Assembly: GCA_038894275.1 (NCBI GenBank)
Contig: JAWAPU010000012.1
Span: 1-12,503, forward strand
DNA from: JAWAPU01 sp038894275
GTDB taxonomy: Archaea > Nanobdellota > Nanobdellia > UBA10117
Reading direction: 5' to 3'
DNA: 12,503 nucleotides
A program made the position numbers and the translations under genes. Shown piece after piece: positions 1 through 7,003 of the stretch; position 1 is the stretch's first letter, and every line of letters begins with the position of its first letter. The notes beneath the pieces were generated by a model. That model searched no databases. It worked only from the letters and a program-made list of their open reading frames with translations, and had not been told where the DNA came from.

Positions 1-1262
1 ACTCCTATATAACTTGCCTGTACACATTCTCCATCACAATATATCAGACCTTTTCCGCATGGTCCAGCAACCGCCATTCTCTTTTGAGCTACCCTACCAG
101 ATTCTTCCTCACATAGAATTTCCCCATCTTCTGTTTCACTACAATCTTCATCTGCTCTATTACAATTTGCTATTACTGGACGCTCTTCTTCATCAAGTGG
201 ATAGAAGTAATCAGACTCGCACCATGCTCTTCCTGGCATCGATATTGCTATTTGCTTTTCTCCTTCCACGAATACAACGGTTTCAGCTATACAATCATTC
301 GAATTTAATTCGACTGTATAAGCTTGTTTCTCTGGCTGGTACAAAATTTCAATGCCTATTTTCTTTTCTTTGCCTGTTGAAGCAGTCAAATCTTCAATTG
401 CTTTCTGTTTTAATTGATCCCATAAACTGACTAAAGTTGCACTATTACATTTGCGCTGGTCTTGTTTCACTTCTACTGTTCCGCTCTTTTCCTTTTCAAT
501 TTCTAACCCAAACTTACAAGCATAACTATAGCTGTTTAAATTGTTACTGAGCTGTTCTAAGATACCTTGTGTTTCTGCAGACAAAGTGCCTTTGACTTCT
601 ATGTTTTTAACAGGTGGTTTTGGTTCTGATGGAGTTCTTAATTTACCAATCTCTGCGCCGTTTAAATAGAAGTTGTAGCCGTAAGGTGCAGTTGCTGTTG
701 TGTATCCTGAATAACATTTATCCAACAATGCATAAGTCCATTCGCTTGGATCTGTTAAGGACCTAAACTTCAAATCTTTGTTATTAAATTCTAGGCTAAT
801 AATATCTATGTAGCTTTCGTCATCTTTATTATATAGTCTATTAAGCACTGTTCCATAATTCTCAAATACAATTTCCTTCTTTTCTATTCCCCAAATATCT
901 ATGTTTTTCTCTACTTTTAACAATAGAGACAACGGAAAAATTGCAGTTATCTTGTCTTGTGGCAGAGTTATCGTAGTTTCAGACGTAGTTTCACAAACAT
1001 CTGCAACCCTATTGGAGTTCGCATCTCTTACACAAACATGGGCAGAGTTATCTGCTGTCGGATACGATATAAAGCCAGGATTGCACTGCAAACTGTTTTG
1101 CTGCGGTCCACTTTCACATTCTATATATACTGTTTCGCCGTTTTGGTCTGTCGTTTCTACTACTGCTCCTCCAGTTGCTCCAAATTTCTCAAATGCTACA
1201 ATTGCCAAAATTCCAACCAGTGCTAAAACTAATACAATTCCAAAAAAGTTTTTCTTCGCCAT
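1..1262 (-). CDS. Cys-rich membrane-anchored extracellular protein, N-terminal part (3' end outside window)
   Basis: An uninterrupted frame of 420 codons runs from ATG at 1262 off the left edge. Residues 6-23 form a hydrophobic helix after MAKKN, so the protein is either anchored with its C-terminal bulk outside or carries an uncleaved signal. The exported part has 15 cysteines (for example 49, 60, 77, 90, 183, 249, 402, 409, 413), denser towards the end, suggesting disulfides or metal sites. Residues 80-91 (DANSNRVADVCE) resemble a thrombospondin type 3 or EF-hand-like calcium loop with D, N, N and D at positions 1, 3, 5 and 9. A Pro-rich hinge (PSEPKPP) lies at 211-217. I find no N-glycosylation sequon. 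The start is fixed by an AGGAGGT four bases upstream and a TATA box near 1300. The family is not recognised; a surface or adhesion role is inference. The gene is real with high confidence, but its function is open. Confidence 0.85.
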   Translation of the reverse strand, partial: MAKKNFFGIVLVLALVGILAIVAFEKFGATGGAVVETTDQNGETVYIECESGPQQNSLQCNPGFISYPTADNSAHVCVRDANSNRVADVCETTSETTITLPQDKITAIFPLSLLLKVEKNIDIWGIEKKEIVFENYGTVLNRLYNKDDESYIDIISLEFNNKDLKFRSLTDPSEWTYALLDKCYSGYTTATAPYGYNFYLNGAEIGKLRTPSEPKPPVKNIEVKGTLSAETQGILEQLSNNLNSYSYACKFGLEIEKEKSGTVEVKQDQRKCNSATLVSLWDQLKQKAIEDLTASTGKEKKIGIEILYQPEKQAYTVELNSNDCIAETVVFVEGEKQIAISMPGRAWCESDYFYPLDEEERPVIANCNRADEDCSETEDGEILCEEESGRVAQKRMAVAGPCGKGLIYCDGECVQASYIG

Positions 1263-1265
1263 TTT

Positions 1266-1272
1266 ACCTCCT
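1266..1272 (-). promoter_or_regulatory. Strong Shine-Dalgarno site of the Cys-rich surface protein
   Basis: The minus strand reads AGGAGGT three bases before the ATG at 1262. It stands out because most starts in this window have no such site. It decides this start. Confidence 0.8.
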
Positions 1273-1293
1273 TAGCCAAAATTCGTATTTGAT

Positions 1294-1305
1294 AATATAT
1301 AAATA
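1294..1305 (-). promoter_or_regulatory. TATA box for the Cys-rich surface protein
   Basis: The minus strand reads TATTTATATATT, containing the archaeal core TTTATATA at 1303-1296. Transcription would begin near 1274, giving a leader of about 12 bases that holds little beyond the ribosome binding site. Confidence 0.6.
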
Positions 1306-1364
1306 TTATGTTTTTTTATGTTTTGAATAAGTTTAGAATTAAATTTTTCTTCTTCGTTTCTTTT

Positions 1365-2282
1365 TTAATCTAAAAGTTTAACATCGTCAATTTTACCATC
1401 TCCGTCTTTATCTTGACATTCGAGCACTGCATAAAAATCTGAATTTAAACTAAAATTTTTTAGAATTTTTTCATGATGATTTGTTAAAGCTAAAATTGCT
1501 CCTCTTGTGCCTTCTGCCTTTAGCCCCGCTAATAAAATAATTACTTTATTTTTATCCCAAGGATTTCTAATTTTTGCAATTAATGCATGATTTTCCTCAA
1601 TGAATTTTTTCTTTTCACTAATTAATTGCCAAGTTTTTTCCCAAGCAAATTTTACTTTAAGGTTATTATTAATTTCTTGAGAAATTATGTTTGCAACAGG
1701 TCCACCGATCAAAATCATGTTTTTGTTATATGTTTTTTCTGCTTTTACTTCGGTGTCTAATTTTATAATAAATTTATTTTCTGGCAAAGAACATAAATTT
1801 CCCAAGAAAAAAGCCAATTGTACAGCATAATGACTATCACGCGCAGAAGTTAAATATGGACCATGCGGTTCCGGAGACCCGACAACAATCTCTCCATTGA
1901 AAAATCCATCTTTGAAAAATTCATATAAAAATTGTCTTAATTTTGAATTTTTTTGTTCTTTGAAATAAATTTCTTCCGAAGCTAATTCAAATCCAAAAGC
2001 CGGTGCGGTGAGATCATAGTATTGACAAAGAGCACCTCTTTTCGGCTCACTTCTTATTACGTTAATAAAACCTGCTTTTTTTAATGCTTTCAAATGATAA
2101 TATATTTTTTGTTCATGTTCTCCTAATTTTTTACTTAATTCAATTGCGTAAGAAGATTTTTTAGAAAGTTCTTCTAATATTTTAATCGCTAAAGGATTTT
2201 TTAAAACTTTTAGTTGGAATGGTTCTAAAAGTTTTATTGCTTTAGCTTTTTTTCTTTGCAAATCAACAATTAACTTTTGCAT
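1365..2282 (-). CDS. ArsR-like winged-helix regulator with an S-layer-like C-terminal domain
   Basis: The 305-residue protein has two parts. Residues about 31-98 are a winged helix of the ArsR type: an AIKILEELS helix, a recognition helix around QKIYYHLKALKKAGF (58-72) and a wing ending in YYDLT. Residues about 125-290 show VVGSPEPHGP (133-142), ARD, a GGPVAN motif (193-198), a downstream NPW, then LLAGLKAEGTRGA (250-262). This order (VVG, GGPxxN, AG with GT) resembles the core of methanococcal S-layer proteins (S_layer_N and S_layer_C families); that match is from memory and moderate. The C-terminus ends in DKDGDGKIDD (291-300), an EF-hand or dockerin-like calcium loop lacking the final Glu. 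There is no signal peptide or membrane helix, so it should be cytoplasmic. Lying between two surface-protein genes, it may sense a small ligand or calcium and control them (inference). A TATA-like element at 2301-2311 supports a leaderless start. Confidence 0.85.
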   Translation of the reverse strand: MQKLIVDLQRKKAKAIKLLEPFQLKVLKNPLAIKILEELSKKSSYAIELSKKLGEHEQKIYYHLKALKKAGFINVIRSEPKRGALCQYYDLTAPAFGFELASEEIYFKEQKNSKLRQFLYEFFKDGFFNGEIVVGSPEPHGPYLTSARDSHYAVQLAFFLGNLCSLPENKFIIKLDTEVKAEKTYNKNMILIGGPVANIISQEINNNLKVKFAWEKTWQLISEKKKFIEENHALIAKIRNPWDKNKVIILLAGLKAEGTRGAILALTNHHEKILKNFSLNSDFYAVLECQDKDGDGKIDDVKLLD

Positions 2283-2300
2283 GTAGCAATAAGAAATTTT

Positions 2301-2311
2301 ATTATTAAAAA
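2301..2311 (-). promoter_or_regulatory. TATA-like element for the winged-helix regulator
   Basis: The minus strand reads TTTTTAATAAT, centred about 25 bases from the ATG at 2282. There is no ribosome binding site, so a leaderless transcript fits. The box is weak in a very AT-rich stretch. Confidence 0.45.
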
Positions 2312-2344
2312 TTTTTTTATGGTTCTATTTTTGTTTTAATGAAA

Positions 2345-2352
2345 TTTATAAA
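2345..2352 (+). promoter_or_regulatory. TATA box upstream of the 84-residue Cys-rich protein
   Basis: The sequence TTTATAAA is a perfect palindrome centred 36 bases before the ATG at 2385. The transcript would start near 2375, with about 10 untranslated bases and no ribosome binding site. The palindrome could also fire leftwards, but it is far from the minus-strand start at 2282. Confidence 0.6.
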
Positions 2353-2384
2353 TAAAATCTTTCTCTTCTTGTACAAGCCATAGA

Positions 2385-2639
2385 ATGGAAATAAAAACTC
2401 TTTGCAGCGCGCAGCAGATGGCCTTAGATAATATTATTAATTACAAAAGTGAAGCATTTCAACTAAAGTCTGAAAATGAAAAAACAGAAGAAATTTGTAG
2501 AAATTGCTATCAAGCAGGAAAATTTAGAAAAGATTTAACCCCATATCCTGTGTGGTATTGTAGTTATTTTAAACCGCACAAGATTTTGCCAGGACCTTGC
2601 AAAGATAAAAATTGTCCTTATTATATTCCAAGAATATAA
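2385..2639 (+). CDS. Small Cys-rich protein, function unknown
   Basis: This is an 84-residue soluble protein with no signal peptide. Six cysteines are present: C7, then C38 and C41 as a CRNC pair, C59 (WYCSYF), C72 and C77 (PCKDKNCPYY). The C38/C41 pair with C59, C72 and C77 could hold a zinc ion or a small iron-sulfur centre, in a region rich in Tyr and Pro. The N-terminal half is predicted helical (ALDNIINYKSEAFQLKSENEKTEE). The gene stands alone, divergent from the regulator by about 100 bases and 69 bases before the large surface protein, which has its own promoter. I do not recognise the family. The TATA box upstream and the preserved Cys pattern support a real gene. Confidence 0.75.
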   Translation: MEIKTLCSAQQMALDNIINYKSEAFQLKSENEKTEEICRNCYQAGKFRKDLTPYPVWYCSYFKPHKILPGPCKDKNCPYYIPRI

Positions 2640-2678
2640 AGTAAAGACCTCGAGATTTGTAAGGATTTGTAAGTTAAA

Positions 2679-2686
2679 TTTATAAA
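2679..2686 (+). promoter_or_regulatory. TATA box of the large surface protein
   Basis: TTTATAAA is centred 26 bases before the ATG at 2709, the archaeal spacing for a transcript that begins on the start codon. It favours the 2709 start over the internal Met at 2757, which has no ribosome binding site. Confidence 0.7.
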
Positions 2687-2708
2687 TACTGCTTCGGTAT
2701 TAAATTTA

Positions 2709-5700
2709 ATGGCCACAATTTTGAAAAGTAAAAACTATTCTGGCCTAGGGACTAAAATGGAAAAGAAAACTTGGTGGTTATTTCTTTTATTACTCGGACT
2801 TGTCGTGCTCGGAACAGCGACTTTGTGCACGAATGTAAATGCGCAGCTTGGAGAACCTGTACAACCTGGGCAACCGGCACAACCGATGCAAGCGGTTACT
2901 TGGAACTTGGATTTCCAGGAACAAGAAGACGGTAGTCTAAAAGCAATGCTTCCTGCTAAAGGGCATTGGGGTTATAGACCTGAAGCACGCTTCGATCCTG
3001 AATTTGGTTACCTTGATTTGAATTTAGAGCCTCAAGTACAACCTGGCGAAAATATATATATCGCGTCATTCTCGCCGCCAAATATAACTGTTAAAAACGC
3101 GTTTTCAAAACCAATTCCTCTTGGGCCAAAAGGTAGAAATATAATAATACAAAGTGCAATCGACTTAAATTATGAAGACACTTACCCAGAAGTTGGAGAT
3201 GCGCAGGTGTCTTATTATGCGGCTACTGGCGGATTTATCGAAAACTTTTATTTAGAAGACTTAGAACCCGGGGTTAGTGCAGAGTTTTATCAAGAAATAG
3301 TTCCAGCAGGCGATGATTCTTGGATTGCAAACTGCGTAACTGGCGAACCAATTGGCATAAATCAAATAACAGATGAACAAGTTTGCCTGGGTATTTATGA
3401 TGCAGAAACTGATGAAACTTATATTTTAATACTAGAAGCTCAGCCAGCAGTTGCTTATGAGAAAGTTTACGATTACGCCGGAGGAGAAGAGTTTTTACTG
3501 GACGAAGAGGCAGGACTTGAAGTTGTAAGCTATAATGAGCTGCCAATTACTGTCCATAGAGTATTAAAACCTATACAAAGATGCTTACCTTATGGCGGGG
3601 GGGCTCCTGATGAACCAAATCATTGTATTCCCGGACCGTATGGGTTTTGGGTTTTCGAAGTAAGCTACACAATTCCGGAAACAGAAGCCCAACCAAGGAA
3701 AATTGCAATGAGCGGTATAAATGTGATAATTACTAAAAAGCAAAAAGATGCGGTTATGGGAGTAGAAGACCCGACAATTACACTTTCAAATGCAGAATTA
3801 ACTCTTAACAGTGATTATGTATTTAGTAATGTACCAGTAAACTTTGAGAATGTAATAATGTCCAAACCCCCTGCTAAGAAACCTGCTTTCATACACATGA
3901 ATGGGGACTTTAATTGGAATGGCGGAGGAAGTTCAGGAATCTATGGCTTAAAGAATTTAATAATCTGGCCAGATTCTCAAAATACGATTACATTAACAAA
4001 TGTAAATCTTGACCAAGTAAATGTTTTAGCAAAAGCTGCTGCTTTACAAATGACAAATAGCAATGTTGTTTTAGTAGATGAGAGCTTTACTTTGGCAAGT
4101 GGCGCGGGAATACTTTATGCTGGGCAACAAAAACAACAACCATTATCTGGAGGAAAAGATGCGAGGGATGCACGAGCGACTATAATCAACAACACCTTTA
4201 CATCTCTAAGCCCTGGATATATTGGAATAAAAGTAATTCAAAGTAAGCACACGCAAGAAGCAGGAACTGTCACCTTGAAAGACAACACTATTGCAGATAT
4301 GAAGATTGCAGTTGCTGCAGGAGCAAGAGATACAAGAGCATTGACGGTCAAAGCAGAAAATAACAGGTTTGTAAATGTAAAAACGGGAATAGCAGCATTT
4401 AACGCAAATGTCGAGTCTAAGAATAACAGATATGAAAATGTGGACTACTTTGGAATTGCAGTACCTGAAAAAGCATTTTACGAAGCAGTTATGCCAGAAT
4501 TAGCACCGAAGCTGGCAGTATTTAAAGAAGGAGGAAGCGCAAAATCTGAATATGATTACTTCGATGTTGGACACAGCAGCAACTTAGCACAAGTTGGTTA
4601 CGAATATGGTGCAGCAGTTTATGTCTATGGGCCAACAAACTTTGCAACAGTTGATGATGCAACAATTGTTTCCGCAACCAGCATAGTAGCTACGAAAGGA
4701 GGGGCAAATTCCTTTACCGACCAATGTCCAAATGATGCATACGGACCTGGAGAAGGGGCAGGAGGAACTGGCTGCCCATTTGCAGACCGCACAATTGTTA
4801 CTTTGCATAAAATATGCCAAGGTTCAAACAAAGCACCTTGTAATTACGCAGGTTCTACAAAAGTTCCATTAGATGGCGTCCAAGTAAAAGTATTTAACAG
4901 AAACGATCCGGCATTTTTGGCAACATACACTAAAAATCCAAAAGGAGAACTATACGGACAGATATTCGAATCTAATATTGGAATGATGTCTAAATGTGTA
5001 ACTGGTGATGGTGTTTGCATTGTAGGAGAATCTGCAAAAGGCGACTACTTGGTAATTGCAAAATACTACGATTATGAAACTGGAAAAATAGTTTACACTG
5101 GTTTACCAAAAGGATATTCTGACTTTGGCTATGATGGAGTTGCTCTAAAAGACTTGCAAATATTAAAGACATATAAGAAAGACGGAACTATACAGATTAG
5201 CGGCGGAAGTAAGACAGTCATTTTAGGAAGTTACTTAGAATTAATATATCCAGATCAAGCAATTTGGGAAGAATCCGCAAGCACTTATGTATACCCATTA
5301 ATTATGAATAGTGATGAAGATTGGGAAGTTGATGTTTGTGCACAAGTACCTGAAGGTTACGAAGTAATAGGTGTATACGATGAAAATGGCAACTTAGTGA
5401 CAAATAGAAACTGCATACAAGCACTAGTTGCAGGTACAACCACTGTTGTCGCATTTGAAGTTGCAGATGTCGGAAGTCCTAAAGAGTTTACAGCAACATT
5501 GGATATAGTTGCAAAAGAAAAAGCTCGCAGAGTAAAAGATGGGGCTAAAGCACCTAAAGAAAAGAGAGCCAAATTAGAGATTCCGAGTAAGAACAAAAAA
5601 ACAGATAGAGCAAAAGCAGTACCTGAAAAAGCAGTGGCTCCAAAAACATTTACTGGTGCAGCAATTGCAGAAGGTACAACAGCAAGTTGGTTACTATTGG

Positions 5701-5756
5701 CATTAGCAGGTTTAATTGCGTTGTATTTGTTGTTCGGCAAGAAAAGAAAAAAGTAA
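2709..5756 (+). CDS. Large secreted, C-terminally anchored surface protein with beta-helix and Ig-like domains
   Basis: The 1015-residue protein begins with a long signal peptide: basic region to residue 20, hydrophobic core about 22-40, and a VNA site with likely cleavage after A45. A short Pro/Gln linker follows (48-60). Residues 60-350 form a beta-rich domain I cannot name. Residues about 355-585 look like a right-handed beta-helix, with turns such as KDNTIADMKIAVAAG, ENNRFVNVKTGIAAF and KNNRYENVDYFGIAV. From C673 (CPNDAYG) a Cys-containing segment leads into a CNA-B/transthyretin-like Ig domain to about 830, then a second Ig-like domain containing C877. A Lys-rich stalk (about 935-985) precedes a membrane helix at 993-1009 and the tail GKKRKK, giving an external protein anchored at its C-terminus. 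It could be an S-layer or adhesion protein. It shows only two N-glycosylation sequons. Base composition looks richer in GC than the enzyme genes nearby. It ends 24 bases from the convergent thioredoxin reductase gene. Confidence 0.9.
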   Translation: MATILKSKNYSGLGTKMEKKTWWLFLLLLGLVVLGTATLCTNVNAQLGEPVQPGQPAQPMQAVTWNLDFQEQEDGSLKAMLPAKGHWGYRPEARFDPEFGYLDLNLEPQVQPGENIYIASFSPPNITVKNAFSKPIPLGPKGRNIIIQSAIDLNYEDTYPEVGDAQVSYYAATGGFIENFYLEDLEPGVSAEFYQEIVPAGDDSWIANCVTGEPIGINQITDEQVCLGIYDAETDETYILILEAQPAVAYEKVYDYAGGEEFLLDEEAGLEVVSYNELPITVHRVLKPIQRCLPYGGGAPDEPNHCIPGPYGFWVFEVSYTIPETEAQPRKIAMSGINVIITKKQKDAVMGVEDPTITLSNAELTLNSDYVFSNVPVNFENVIMSKPPAKKPAFIHMNGDFNWNGGGSSGIYGLKNLIIWPDSQNTITLTNVNLDQVNVLAKAAALQMTNSNVVLVDESFTLASGAGILYAGQQKQQPLSGGKDARDARATIINNTFTSLSPGYIGIKVIQSKHTQEAGTVTLKDNTIADMKIAVAAGARDTRALTVKAENNRFVNVKTGIAAFNANVESKNNRYENVDYFGIAVPEKAFYEAVMPELAPKLAVFKEGGSAKSEYDYFDVGHSSNLAQVGYEYGAAVYVYGPTNFATVDDATIVSATSIVATKGGANSFTDQCPNDAYGPGEGAGGTGCPFADRTIVTLHKICQGSNKAPCNYAGSTKVPLDGVQVKVFNRNDPAFLATYTKNPKGELYGQIFESNIGMMSKCVTGDGVCIVGESAKGDYLVIAKYYDYETGKIVYTGLPKGYSDFGYDGVALKDLQILKTYKKDGTIQISGGSKTVILGSYLELIYPDQAIWEESASTYVYPLIMNSDEDWEVDVCAQVPEGYEVIGVYDENGNLVTNRNCIQALVAGTTTVVAFEVADVGSPKEFTATLDIVAKEKARRVKDGAKAPKEKRAKLEIPSKNKKTDRAKAVPEKAVAPKTFTGAAIAEGTTASWLLLALAGLIALYLLFGKKRKK

Positions 5757-5780
5757 ATTTTTCTTTTTTATTTTTTAATA
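5757..5780. terminator. Convergent T-rich terminator region
   Basis: This 24-base gap between convergent genes is mostly T on the plus strand, in runs such as TTTTTCTTTTTTATTTTTT, as expected for archaeal oligo-T termination of the surface protein gene. For the minus strand the corresponding T-runs lie just beyond, within the last codons of the surface gene (Lys/Arg codons at 5740-5753). Confidence 0.5.
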
Positions 5781-6725
5781 TTATTTGACCCAATCTGTGC
5801 TAATATTTTCCTTAGTACCTTTTAGCCAATTATACGCAGAAAGAGCAGCTTTACACCCTTCTCCTGCAGCAACAACTGCTTGCTTAAATAAAGTATTTGT
5901 GATATCGCCAGCAGCAAAAATTCCTGGATGCGACGTAGCGCAATTTTTATCAACAATTATTTGCTTAAATTCATCTAATTTAACTAAATGGGCAACCATA
6001 TCCGTTTTAACCTCATAACCTATTTCTACAAAAACACCATCTACTGGAATTTCACTAATCTCTTTAGTTTTAGTGTTCTCAATTAAAACAGAGTTAACAA
6101 ATTTTTCTCCTTTTATTTCTCTTACGACAGAATTTAGAACAAATTCTATGTTTTTTAATTTTTTAGCTTTTTCAACTAATTTTTTATCTGCTCTAAATTC
6201 TTCTCTCCTATGAATTAAATATACTTTTTTAGCAATTGAGCTTCCATAAATAGCAGCATCAAAAGTAGAATTTCCACCGCCGATAACTGCAATAATTTTA
6301 TTTTTAAACAAAGGCATATCGCAAGTTGCACAATAACTAACTCCTTTTCCTAAAAACAAATCTTCGTTTTTAGCTCCTAATTTTCTAGGAGTTTTACCAT
6401 ACGCAAGAATTATCGCTTTTGAATGGTATTTGTTTAACTGTGTTTTAACTTCAAATTTATTTTTTTGCGCATTTATTTTAATAACTTCTTCAAAAATTAT
6501 TTCTGCGCCTTGGTTTCTTGCTTGCTCAAACATTTTTTGAGCTAATTCAACTCCAGATATTTCTAAAAAGCCCGGGAAATTTTCAACAAGGGACGCCTTT
6601 GCTATTTGCCCGCCTATGTCAGAACTAAGAACTAAAGTGTTTAACCCTTTTCTAGCAGCATAAATGGCTGCTGTTAATCCTGCAGGCCCAGCACCAACAA
6701 TTATTAAATCATAAATTTTACTCAT
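5781..6725 (-). CDS. trxB: Thioredoxin reductase (NADPH, FAD)
   Basis: This flavoprotein moves electrons from NADPH through FAD to an active-site disulfide and on to a small redox protein in the cytoplasm. The 314 residues match the usual size of low-molecular-weight reductases. The FAD-binding GAGPAG is at 11-16, the redox-active pair CATC at 132-135, the nucleotide-binding GGGNS at 149-153, HRREEFRA at 172-179 (the arginines favour NADPH) and the second FAD motif GIFAAGD at 268-274. The start ATG overlaps the last 8 bases of the ferritin gene and has no ribosome binding site, so translation is probably coupled. It is the last gene of an operon with a glutaredoxin-like protein. No classical thioredoxin is present here, so that glutaredoxin is the likely partner. 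The clostridial Cp34-Cp9 pair is a known example of a TrxR-like flavoprotein reducing a glutaredoxin homologue. Confidence 0.95.
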   Translation of the reverse strand: MSKIYDLIIVGAGPAGLTAAIYAARKGLNTLVLSSDIGGQIAKASLVENFPGFLEISGVELAQKMFEQARNQGAEIIFEEVIKINAQKNKFEVKTQLNKYHSKAIILAYGKTPRKLGAKNEDLFLGKGVSYCATCDMPLFKNKIIAVIGGGNSTFDAAIYGSSIAKKVYLIHRREEFRADKKLVEKAKKLKNIEFVLNSVVREIKGEKFVNSVLIENTKTKEISEIPVDGVFVEIGYEVKTDMVAHLVKLDEFKQIIVDKNCATSHPGIFAAGDITNTLFKQAVVAAGEGCKAALSAYNWLKGTKENISTDWVK

Positions 6726-7002
6726 TTGTTATATTTTCAACTTCTTTTTTTCCTTCTTCTAATTCTTTCTTTTGTTCTTCGTCTAATTTTAACAAAAGTG
6801 TTTGAAATTCTCCAACGTGTGTTTTCTCTTCTTTTATTATATCTTCAAAAACAGCTTTTATTTTCTTATCAGCAACTATTGCTGCTAATTGTTCATACAA
6901 ATTGATAGCGTCTAATTCGGCAATCATTCCCACTCTTAATGCTTCTTTAGTTTTTTCTATCGAGTTTAATTTGTTCAAATCTTTTGGAATTTCAGACATC
7001 AT
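6718..7002 (-). CDS. Small ferritin-like diiron protein, EncFtn-like
   Basis: The 94-residue, all-helical protein has E29, Y36, E59 and H62 in the contexts AELDAINLYE and EEKTHVGEF. These keep the spacing of the iron-binding residues of encapsulated ferritin (E32, Y39, E62, H65 in the Rhodospirillum rubrum protein) and, as I recall, closely resemble the ferritin domain at the N-terminus of the Pyrococcus encapsulin. Such half-ferritins have two helices and must pair to build a four-helix diiron ferroxidase site. The likely role is iron oxidation or peroxide detoxification. The chain ends in a short acidic tail (KEVENITNE) with no visible encapsulin-loading peptide, and no encapsulin gene is present. 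The start at 7002 has AGGAGGT seven bases upstream; ATG at 6999 is a less likely alternative. It lies one base after the glutaredoxin stop and overlaps trxB by 8 bases. Confidence 0.9.
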   Translation of the reverse strand: MMSEIPKDLNKLNSIEKTKEALRVGMIAELDAINLYEQLAAIVADKKIKAVFEDIIKEEKTHVGEFQTLLLKLDEEQKKELEEGKKEVENITNE

Positions 7003-7003
7003 T

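Noticed and set aside
14..1275. Plus-strand frames at 14-430, 901-1275 and 957-1226
   Set aside because: They are antisense to the continuous 420-codon minus-strand frame that has a signal anchor, ribosome binding site and TATA box.
2757..2759. Internal ATG of the large surface protein as the true start
   Set aside because: It would give a more typical signal peptide, but has no ribosome binding site, while the TATA box fits a leaderless start at 2709. Not fully excluded.
5357..5740. 127-residue minus-strand frame
   Set aside because: It is antisense to the 3' end of the surface protein; its hydrophobic, Ala/Ser-rich sequence mirrors the Lys-rich stalk and membrane helix codons.
6718..6725. 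Overlap of ferritin and trxB genes as a frameshifted fusion
   Set aside because: Both proteins have complete, family-length ends, so the 8-base overlap is ordinary translational coupling.
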